The notes under the pieces were generated by a model. The model was given only the letters and a program-made list of their open reading frames with translations, searched no databases and was not told the origin of the DNA. This document shows, piece after piece, positions 13,545 through 21,655 of a stretch of 21,655 nt of DNA. The stretch is from assembly GCA_036897485.1 (NCBI GenBank), contig JAYMTF010001723.1, forward strand, positions 1 through 21,655, written 5' to 3'. Positions within the stretch are counted from its first letter, which is position 1, and the number at the start of each line of letters is the position of its first letter. The DNA is from Pelargonium nanum. Taxonomy: Eukaryota > Streptophyta > Magnoliopsida > Geraniales > Geraniaceae. The position numbers and the translations under genes are program-made.

Positions 13545-15030
13545 TTCACAAGCATATTTGTACATAGATACATACATACAGATGATGATATATATGATTT
13601 CAAAGTTCAAACCAACTATTCAATTCTGAAAGTGAAACCTAGCTCCGTAAAAATAATCAATTTTATTAATGTCAAAACAGCAATAAAGAAACCAAATTCG
13701 TTGACTAAAGGGAAGCAAGTTGAATCCAACCCAGGTATTATATAGTACAAAGAAATTTGTGGAGGCATGGTGATGACTTTGTCTGGTATTCAATATTAAT
13801 TTGTTTAAATTGGGTCAAAATCAGAACCGTAGGGGGGTAGAATCAAAGAAGAAGAATATACTGAATATTGGGTCTGATGTACTCAACTCAACAGTTGAAT
13901 TGAATGAAAGGAAGAGATGAATCTTTGATTTGGTTGACCATAATTTGCAGCTTTCGCACAACTTTAAAGACACGCCTTCATTGACCTCCATGTTTTTGGC
14001 CAAATTTGATTTCTAAACATTTTTTAACTTGAAACAGTTAATAACTTTTAAATATCCACTCAATATGGTATTTATCATTATAATTTATATCGAAGTTTTA
14101 TTTTTTTTTTTGGAATAATTCGAAAGATATCCATGAACAAGAAAATTGGATGACATAAGGAAGCAAGTCCAATACGGGTAGTTTCACATGCAAAAGAACT
14201 CCAAGATAGGACGGATCTTGAGAGAAGCCTGATATAGACTCCGATGCGACAAGAAAAACCAAACTAACAACTCAAACAATAAGCCAAAACTAAGGCTAAC
14301 ACCTACGACTATGAAAATACAACCTGAATAGGAGAACAAAACCCCAAAAAAGAGAAACACAACCCTTAACGACAAGGTAGAAATACGCCAAGCAAGTCGA
14401 TCTAGAAGCATAACACCCAACCAAAAAAGGAAATCAAAAGGCTACTAAGGAGCTCTAAACACCGATGATGACCTCAACACCAAGAATGTTGACTTCAACA
14501 ATTGTCAAAGCCAAACAAAAATGACTAATTAATGAGTTATTTGAGACTGATAAGCTCGCAACAAAACTCGCATAGTAGATAAAATAACATAAAGGCATAT
14601 AAAACAATAAAGAATTAACATTAGACCCACAAAAAAAATATTAGACCACCGTTCGTTAAACATAACAAAGATTTTGACGAAAAACGGCGAGTATAATGTC
14701 AAATCTCAACCCTTAAAGAAGAGTGCGAGAAAGATGAGAAAAAGTTTAAGAGACGTCGTGGTGCTTAAGAAGTAGAAAATTGTCGTTACAAATTATTAAG
14801 TTGTCACTTCCTCAATGACATACACTATGATTTTGTGATAATTTGTATACTTATTATTCCTTTTTATATTAAAAAAACTGATGTGGTAACTGGTGAACTG
14901 AGACACCTAACGGCACTCGAGATGAGTTCTAGTTTGGAGTCTAAATTTGATCCGACAAAATTAGGAGAGACGAAGAATCGAAACGCAATTTACGAATGAC
15001 CCGCCTGTCTCGATTACTGCAATTTTATTT
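13545..15030. other. Intergenic region between GLR copy B and the divergent TRB gene
   Basis: No supported gene. The GLR-proximal part has an ATATATATC stretch (13587-13595) about 45 bases from the start codon that could act as a TATA element. TTGACY cores are at 13701, 13934, 13981 and 14489 (plus strand). The part from about 14150 to 14470 is purine-rich on the plus strand and gives an open frame of 78 codons on the minus strand (14184-14420) that is hydrophobic but unlike any family I recognise. It may be old transposon sequence. Sites at 14700-15000 read as unremarkable promoter-distal DNA. Confidence 0.45.
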
Positions 15031-15031
15031 A

Positions 15032-15122
15032 AAAAGCCCTAATTCCAATATAAAGAGATTAGATTGAAGTATTGAACAGTGATTCGGTGACAGAAATCAA
15101 CAAACAAACCAACAGAGAATAG
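15032..15122 (+). promoter_or_regulatory. TRB core promoter and leader
   Basis: TATAAAG at 15049-15055 lies about 70 bases upstream of the ATG, a normal plant arrangement giving a leader of roughly 40 bases. Just upstream, AAAAGCCCTAATT (15032-15044) differs by one base from the telo-box AAACCCTAA. This is noted because TRB proteins bind telo-boxes, but the mismatch means binding is not assured. Confidence 0.45.
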
Positions 15123-18100
15123 ATGGGAAATCCGAAGCAGAAGTGGACAGCCGAGGAAGAAGAAGCCCTCCGGGCCGGAGTGGCCAAGCACGGCACCGGA
15201 AAATGGAAAATCATCCAAAGAGACCCTGAGTTCAATCACCTCCTTTTCTCTCGCTCCAACATCGATCTCAAGGTCGCTACTTTTTCCCTGTCTCTCTTTT
15301 TTTTTTTTTTTTTTTCAGAACTAGCTGATTGCACTGTAATTAAGCTTATTGACTTTGTAACTCGTGATTTTCGTGTTTATTTTAACCTGATGATTGGAAG
15401 CTTGTTATATTTCTTGGGGAGTTTTGGTTTTGTTGAAGAATTTGCCTAAGTTCAAGGAATGGAATTGTTCTATTTGGATTTTTGAATTTTTTATGGCAAG
15501 ATGGGTTGGTTACGGACATAGAAGAAGTAATTGATGTTAATGCATATTGGTTGAAACTGAATCCATGAGTTTTTCTTATCCCATTGTTTTAGTTTTCTGT
15601 TTGGGTTCTTGAAATTGATAACATAAGACAACATGTATTGGCTTATTGGTTGCAAATATAGAGGAAGTCATTGATGTTTGTGTGTTTTGGGATATCTGAG
15701 GAGCTCTTTAAAAAAACTTTATGACAGGGGAATTTATTGTTGTTGTATTTCTTCACCAATGATTGGTGCAGAGCAACTGAATTCTGCAATCTCTTGGAAT
15801 ATGGTTATTTATGGGCTGTCAAGAGGGCGACATTTTCCTCTTCATTTATCCAACTCCAAAAGGCCATATCTTATCATGTCAGTCTATCTTGAACAAAGGA
15901 TCAATGATTCTAGTTGCTGGTTTTGGCTTTATCTACCCATTACAAATTAGTAGTAAGAGTTCATATTCAAATAAAATTTAAGCTGATCAGACAAGAGTGA
16001 CACACCCTAAAGATTCACAGCGTAGTGCCCACTATGCTTGAATCATCCATCTTGGGACTGACACTGCAGCTTCACACTATTTCATCATTTACATGTTTCT
16101 TTTCCCTCACCCTGGTGTCCTTGTGTCCTTTTCACCTTGTCCAAGATTTTCCATAAATATGTAACTACAATGACCCCTCTCTTCTTGATATTACCTGTCC
16201 TACAACTTTGAGGACTCTATTATGTTTGTATACTTTGCAATATGTTTTTTTCTGTCAGTTTGTGCTCATGTTGCTACATAACTTTATAGTGATCAGACTT
16301 CCAATTCCAAGCCAAAATCTTGGTAGTTGAATCCCATATGGTTTCGACAATATACTTACTATGCTCTTGCTGTTATACTATAGGACAAATGGAGAAATAT
16401 GAGTGTTAGTAATAGCCCCGGCATCAAGGACAAATCACGAACACCAAAACCAAAAGCAAATTCAGAAGCTCCTGCTGCTCCATTGTCCAACCCACAGACT
16501 TCTGTCCCTGCTGTTACTGTTACTCATGATGCATCTGCAGATACAGTTATGGAGGATTCTTCAAGAACCTTAACGGATGGAAAAGTTGCTCCATGGTTTG
16601 ACTCTCTCTCTCTCTCTCTATGATTACTTTTCATCTTCTCATGCCATAAAAATGTGTGATTGCGATGCTCTGCATCATTCTGTGTGTGTCAAGCTCATCA
16701 ATTTGCATCGGGTTGGTCATCAGAATTTTCTGAATGGATTAGTAGGGAAAGTACTTCCATTTTGCAAATTTAAGGTGCTTCATTATAGATAGTAAGCATA
16801 CCATTGGCAGAGAATTTTGATGGGGCATTTAATTATTAAGACTAATTAGGGGATACAGAGAATTATGTTTAAGAAGTTCATTTCTTTCTTTTTGAATTTA
16901 TTAGTAGATAAGAACAGGGCCATTTGGTTATTAAAATTATAATGTAGCCTCTATTGATAGCAGTGAATAGATACAGTGTGGGCGACTCTGTCCTATATGA
17001 ATAAAATAGTCTTTTGTTGATGTTTCTGAAATTAATTTACACATACTGATGGATGCTAAGAATAATATGGTTCAGTCCTTAAGGAGTTCATATGTATGAT
17101 CTTTATCACTTTAAGTTTGACTTGGTAGTAATCTTATACTTTTCTATTTAATTTACACAGGATTGTTTGTTATCCATGTATTCCTTCTTCCTGTATCTAT
17201 TCTGTCTCCTTTGTGGTGATTAGAATGTATCAATGGATAAAAGAAACAGAGAAATTAAATGGAAAGGTACAAATAGGATTTATTTGGGATTCAGAAGCAA
17301 CTTATGAGGAGAATAATGTGAAGATAAAATCAATAATCAGATTTGCTTGCTTATTGAACTAAAGGATACCAATAGTTGATTCTAGAGCTTAATTTGAGAA
17401 CTATGACATAGTGCAATTTATTTATTTATTCTTTCAAATATGCATCTAAGTTTATGGCTAATTGCCTACTGTTCCCAGGTATGCAGTGTTTTTTAACTGT
17501 CTAACTTTACTTTCCAGTAGCTACAGAAACCCACTACTACTTTTGGTATGTGCTATTCTTTCGTTTGTTTGATATGTGTCTATGTATATCAGGTACAATG
17601 CAATGATTTTTGAAGCACTTTCAACCTTGAAAGATTCCAATGGACTGGATACTTCTACAATTGTCAACTTCGTTGAGGTGAGATGGAATTCTCTACCTTG
17701 CTGTATGTTCTCTGAATTTCGATATAAACTCTATACAATATATGACGGAGAACTCTGTGTGATTAGGTTATGAAGAAATATCCTTGACCTAATTAGTACT
17801 CATTTACCTTATGGCATGGATGAATGCTTCTAGGGTACTGCTCCTAAATGCCTGCCTTGATTATATATGACATCTAGTGGTTAACTGAGGATCAAACTCT
17901 GGAATTAATGCATGGACTTCTCCTTATAAACTATAGGCAACTGAAAATCTTGCTTTAAAAAAACCTTTCGTTTTTTATTTAGGCTATGATAAATAGAATT
18001 TCAAATTATACTGAAATATCTAAAACTATATTCTTCATCTTCTTTGTGGTTGCTTCTTGTTGACTATGTCATATGTATATTGTCTTCTTTTGAAGGCCAA

Positions 18101-20227
18101 CACAAGAAAGTGATAATATAAAGAGGTGGTGCTTGGCAGTCATTTCAGTTCAGAGCTGGACTGGTTTTCTCGAACTAATTTACCATAAACCATCAATATC
18201 TTGAAATTAATAGTATTTGGCTGACCGTTTTTCGCATTCATTGAGTGTGCTAGTGTAAATGTTAAATACATCTAGTTCGGTTATGATCTGAACTGGTAGC
18301 TAAACAACCTTTGAATGGTGGGGCCTAGCTTCACTAGTTTCAAAATAATTTAGCCTTGTTTTGACATTTGTCTTTGTAGAGAACCAACTCAACTAAAAGA
18401 TTAAACTGATTGTTGAAACCCAATTTAATTTTTATAATCTAAGACGCCCCTTCATGTGTAAGCTCATTATCACTTTGCACTTGACCCATGCACATATATT
18501 CATTTTGCCTTGTGCTGAAAATTTAATATCAGTTAATCAGGGTGGCGGCTGGACTCGAACTCATGACCTTAAGGTCAATTAATGCTTTGATACTATTGAA
18601 GTGGTGACTAAAGTCCCACATTGATAAAATATAAGATAAAGTGGTTACATATAACGGAGCAACTGTGCAAGTGAAGCTCAAGCCATTATGTATAGGATTA
18701 TGATACTTAACAGATATCATGTAGAGATTCAACTCAACTAAAAGTTTAAACTGGTAGCTGAAAGCCCAACTTACTTTTTATACTCTTAACAGTATCTTCT
18801 GCAGCTTGTATATGTTATATTCTCTTAATAAAAAAAATGTATTAATTTTTCCTCTCCGATTCATTCAGCAAAGGCATGAAGGGCCAGTTCCTCCAAATTT
18901 TAGGAGGCTGTTAACTGCAAGATTGAGAAGGCTGGCTCAACAGGATAAACTAGAAAAGGTGAATGTTTTTACTTGCCCCCCACATAAACATCATTATTAG
19001 TCTGTCATGATTAGATGCAAATTACCACCCTCCCACCCTATCATACTTTGAATTAGAGGAAAAATAAAAACTTTACTACTTCTATAATTTCTTAGTCACT
19101 CATAGTTCTTCAATCCGCGAACTATGAAGTAAAATTTGCATGATGAGACTTGTAACAGGTTAATAAAGCCTCTAATTTTACATAAGTGGGGAAGTCTGGG
19201 GGTGGACTTGAATTATATATCCACCCGGACCACCCCTCACTGTTTCCTGCTTGAAAGCAATCTGATTTTTAATCTGCTATAGCACTTGGATAAATGGAGA
19301 AGATGCTTAAATCTGTTCTGGAAAATAAGCCACATATTTTGCCTTTTGTCTCTCTAGTTATTGGCGATGATTTTCTTGTCACCCTCGGCACTTTGTTTAC
19401 ACTATATTTTTATATAATACTGTAATGGTATACTAAGAAACAGGATAGAGAACATGTGCTTAGTTTCAAATTCTAAGTTCACATCCTTTTCTAACCCTCA
19501 TTTTCATATTGATTTTATGAACTTACTGAAGGAACTCACAGAAGTCAAGAGGTTCATCGCAAATCCTAATGAAAAACAAAAATTCAGTTTGTCCATATCT
19601 AGTAGAGGCGTTGAGTAAAACCAGTAGTATACTTTATTCTCAATGACAACCTTGTCGAAAGCTTGTGTTAATAGCAACTCAATTAAGTCATCATATCATC
19701 ATGTTACAGTTATAGAAGAATATAGATAATGGCTTCGCAATATGTCTACTTAGACAACCTTGGTGAAACTTTAAAATAGTATTAGCTCAACTAATTTATC
19801 AAATCATCGAAATACAGGTACAAAATGGATTCTACAGGTTAAAAAGAGAAGTTCCTTTGTCTGGGATCAAAACGCCTCTCCCGAAACAGAGAGATATTCA
19901 ACCTAGGCAAGTTTCAGCTACTACTAGTAATACTCCGTACATTGGTGCAACAGAAGAAGATGCAGCGATTGCTGCGGCTTACAAGATTGCTGAAGCAGAA
20001 AACAAAGCGTATGTGGCAGCTGAGGCAGTTAAGGAAGCAGAGAGGGTTTCAAAGATGGCTGAAGATACAGATTCGCTGCTACAGTTTGTGACGGAAATTT
20101 TTGATAGATGTAATTGCGAAATTCCATATCCGTCTTTTGAGCATACTTTTTATGTTATGATGTTATTGACATTGGAATTGGTCTTACCTTGACAGGTTCA
20201 CGAGGAGAAATTGTGCTACTGGCGTAA
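15123..20227 (+). CDS. TRB: Single-Myb-histone telomere repeat-binding factor (TRB4/5-like)
   Basis: Exons are 15123-15272, 16384-16595, 17593-17677, 18869-18958, 19818-20109 and 20196-20227. All are GT-AG with consistent phases, giving 286 residues, normal for the family (about 280-300). Residues 5-62 form an N-terminal Myb domain with the telobox-contacting motif IDLKDKWRN (47-55). Residues about 121-190 form the H1/H5 globular domain ([28 protein letters not shown]). Residues 224-276 are an Ala/Glu/Lys-rich predicted coiled coil. The protein ends [10 protein letters not shown]. The last exon is only 32 bases and was placed because it restores this conserved end. By family knowledge TRBs bind telomeric DNA and promoter telo-boxes in the nucleus, interact with telomerase, and help recruit Polycomb complexes. 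[15 protein letters not shown] and EQRHE-PPNFRR favour the TRB4/5 subgroup over TRB1-3, from memory. Intron 4 carries a TRIM-like element. Confidence 0.93.
15297..15315 (+). repeat. Poly(T) tract in TRB intron 1
   Basis: A run of 19 T follows the exon 1 donor by about 25 bases and ends in CAG, so it mimics a polypyrimidine tract and acceptor. An acceptor this close to the donor would be unusable, so I treat it as a simple repeat. Confidence 0.7.
16602..16619 (+). repeat. (CT)9 microsatellite beside the TRB exon 2 donor
   Basis: Nine CT units begin six bases after the exon 2/intron 2 boundary at 16595/16596. Length variation here could act as a marker or mildly affect splice-donor context. 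Confidence 0.8.
18377..18791 (-). mobile_element. TRIM-like LTR retroelement in TRB intron 4
   Basis: On the minus strand an LTR of 195 bases (18791 down to 18597) starts TGTTAAG and ends CACTTCA, with TG...CA ends. One base later comes TAGTATCAAAGC (18595-18584), close to the initiator-Met primer-binding site TGGTATCAGAGC. A non-coding internal region of about 150 bases follows, ending in the polypurine GAAGGGGCG (18453-18445). Then a second LTR begins at 18444 and matches the start of the first for 68 bases (ATTATAAAAATTAAATTGGG and TTTTAGTTGAGTTG regions). It breaks off near 18377, so the second LTR is truncated. Short LTRs, PBS, PPT and no coding capacity define a TRIM. Two parallel TGTTAAG starts (18712 and 18791) make the exact LTR boundary slightly uncertain. 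The sense is opposite to the host gene. Confidence 0.7.
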
Positions 20228-20552
20228 CTTATGAACCGCGCTCCTCTTAGTTTCATGATGCCGATACATCCTGTGAGAATTTGTGGATATAGATCGCCCG
20301 CCTGCACTAGTCAGATTTTGTGCACTAGTCAGATTTTGTCCAGTTTGAATATACTAGAACAGCCTATAGGTGTTTTGTGTTGATGATTTGTTCCTATCTA
20401 CCCTGTTATATCATGTATGGATGCACTAGTTTGTAATGATATAATAACTACATAAACAACTTTACCATATTCTTACATGTAAACATTTACAGGTTTTGAT
20501 TTGGGATGCTCTGAAGTCTGACCTTTTTATCCGCCCACTAAAGGTGTAGTTG
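20228..20552 (+). other. TRB 3' untranslated region and flank
   Basis: This follows the TRB stop at 20225-20227. It contains an 18-base direct tandem repeat and, further on, the AT-rich stretch TTGTAATGATATAATAAC (from 20431) that may hold the polyadenylation site. No other gene is seen. Confidence 0.4.
20303..20338 (+). repeat. 18-bp perfect tandem duplication in the TRB 3' UTR
   Basis: TGCACTAGTCAGATTTTG occurs twice head to tail (20303-20320 and 20321-20338). The first nine bases recur once more at 20422-20430. The exact identity suggests a recent slippage or duplication event. Confidence 0.9.
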
Positions 20553-20768
20553 GCGCTGGGAAATCACATCGTAACACGACACAAACAAGACACAAAATTA
20601 ACGTGTTGGGGCCCACACATTTTTTAATTGTGCCGTGTTCCTGATGGTGAACCCAACATGTTCAGAAATCGTGTCGTTTTCGTGTTGGGTCTCCAAATCA
20701 CGCACGATTAATTAGTCGTGTTGTAACACGCCAAACATGGCTCAACACGCAGACTAAAGGTATAATTG
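20537..20768. mobile_element. 200-bp CGTGT-rich repeat flanked by TSD-like direct repeats
   Basis: ACTAAAGGTGTAGTTG (20537-20552) and ACTAAAGGTATAATTG (20753-20768) match at 14 of 16 bases and flank 200 bases. The interior is full of CGTGTT, ACACGAC and AACACG motifs in both orientations: TAACACGAC near 20572 is partly complementary to GTCGTGTTG near 20715. CGTGT/ACACG-rich repeats of this kind are dispersed in many plant genomes. No coding capacity, A-tail or clean terminal inverted repeat is present, so the class is undetermined. Confidence 0.5.
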
Positions 20769-21069
20769 TAACATATATGGTATAATAATAAGTTCAATCT
20801 TAAAACGAGTAGTTCTAGTATAACGGCCGCCACGGGCTGTACATACTTAAGAAATTACGGCGAGAAAACCGTTAAAAGGGTAAGACACTGAAAAAGACCA
20901 CAAAACCAAAATAAGATCGATCCAAGTTTCCTCTTTGTCCCTTTTAGATCTCCTTTCGAGTTGCCCGCAGAAACAGACTTATTGTAAAGAGTGATGCAAG
21001 AGATACTTCTTAAAGTCAACCTAATTTTACCATACGTACTCTCCTTTTAAATTGCTACTTTATCCTAGT
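20769..21069. other. Intergenic region, nothing recognised
   Basis: No gene, RNA or repeat could be supported in this stretch of moderate base composition. Confidence 0.4.
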
Positions 21070-21655
21070 TAGGGTTGTGCATCGGTCCAAACCCGGACTG
21101 GAACGAAGGTACAAGAACTGTTGGACCGAAGACCGGACCAAAACTATACGGTCCTTGGACCGGACCAATTCAGATAGGACCGAATCGGAACCGGACCAAA
21201 ATGGACCGAATTTGCTTTAAATGAAAAGAAAATATGAAAAAAAATCATCAACTACACTGCACTGCCAATATGCCATTGTTGCTGCTTGAGGTCGAGAACA
21301 AGACGCTGAGGTCGATCGATGTAGTGTGGTGGGAGTTCAGTGCTCAACGGTTGCCGGAGTACTCTAGTGGGAGGCCGAGATCAAAAGGAGATGGAGATCA
21401 TCACGGTGGGAGGCTGAGATCGTCGCGGTGGAAGGTCGGCGCGGTGGGTGACTCTGTTGTGTGCAGTGAAGAAGTGAGTGTGAGGTAGTGAGGCGAAGAA
21501 ACAGAGAGTATGAAATTGAGAGTTAGGTTTACAAAATAATAAATTATTTTTTTAATACTCCATCTCCAAATCAGTTCGGTCCTTACTGTCCAATGCCGGG
21601 TTTTAGTGCATTTAGACCGGACTGGACCGGACCGATATTTTCAATTAATGGACCG
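21070..21655. mobile_element. hAT-like non-autonomous transposon, left part, running off the edge
   Basis: The stretch opens TAGGGTTGTGCATCGGTCC, similar to the ends of plant hAT elements. It then has many GGACCG/CGGTCC/GACCGGACC motifs in both orientations (21083-21215 and again 21575-21655). AAACCCGG (21089-21096) and CCGGGTTT (21596-21603) form an inverted pair. The middle (about 21240-21510) is GC-richer, with repeated GGTGGGAGGC/GAGGCCGAGATC-like pieces and an 84-codon open frame of no recognisable family. The right terminal repeat is not in the window, so class and size are inferred. Confidence 0.45.

Noticed and set aside
14184-14420. Hydrophobic 78-codon minus-strand open frame
   Set aside because: No homology is recognised and there is no promoter or splice context; the hydrophobicity follows from the T-rich strand.
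15678-15950. 90-codon plus-strand open frame in TRB intron 1
   Set aside because: It is flanked by intron sequence with no family features and interrupts the well-supported TRB gene model.
21234-21488. 84-codon open frame near the right edge
   Set aside because: It is embedded in the hAT-like element with no recognised domain; kept only as part of the repeat description.

Overview
This is a stretch of plant nuclear DNA, most probably from a woody or rosid-type core eudicot (a Rosaceae-like genome is a guess). The evidence is AT-rich intergenic DNA, GT-AG introns that can be placed to the base, plant-only gene families (lycopene epsilon-cyclase, plant glutamate receptor-like channels, a single-Myb-histone telomere-repeat-binding factor), and fragments of typical plant transposable elements. 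No bacterial, viral or organellar gene was seen. All exon models were built by eye from reading frame, splice sites and remembered family sequences.

Left to right: (1) 225-1780, minus strand: the first five exons of lycopene epsilon-cyclase (LCYE), cut by the left edge. Its leader and promoter carry a G-box. (2) 2061-3760: AT-rich intergenic DNA with a tRNA-derived SINE-like element, a hairpin element and two diverged LTR-like modules. (3) 3765-3999, minus: a decayed copy of the first exon of a glutamate receptor-like (GLR) gene. (4) 4238-8257 and 9752-13544, minus: two intact five-exon clade-II GLR genes in head-to-tail tandem, with identical intron phases. With the relic they suggest a GLR array of at least three members. 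(5) 13545-15122: intergenic DNA between the divergently transcribed second GLR gene and the next gene. (6) 15123-20227, plus: a complete six-exon TRB/SMH gene (Myb, H1/H5 and coiled-coil domains), whose intron 4 holds a minus-strand TRIM-like LTR retroelement. (7) 20228-21655: the TRB 3' flank, a 200-bp CGTGT-rich repeat with TSD-like flanks, and the start of a non-autonomous, hAT-like element rich in GGACCG motifs that runs off the right edge.

The genes do not form one pathway. LCYE works in chloroplast carotenoid synthesis, the GLRs are predicted membrane cation channels, and TRB is a nuclear chromatin/telomere protein. The only clear local relationship is tandem duplication within the GLR cluster. 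I did not find a convincing new biological system. The most noteworthy items are the GLR exon-1 relic, the TRIM element with recognisable LTR, PBS and PPT, and a bare poly(A) insertion with a 13-bp target duplication in a GLR intron.
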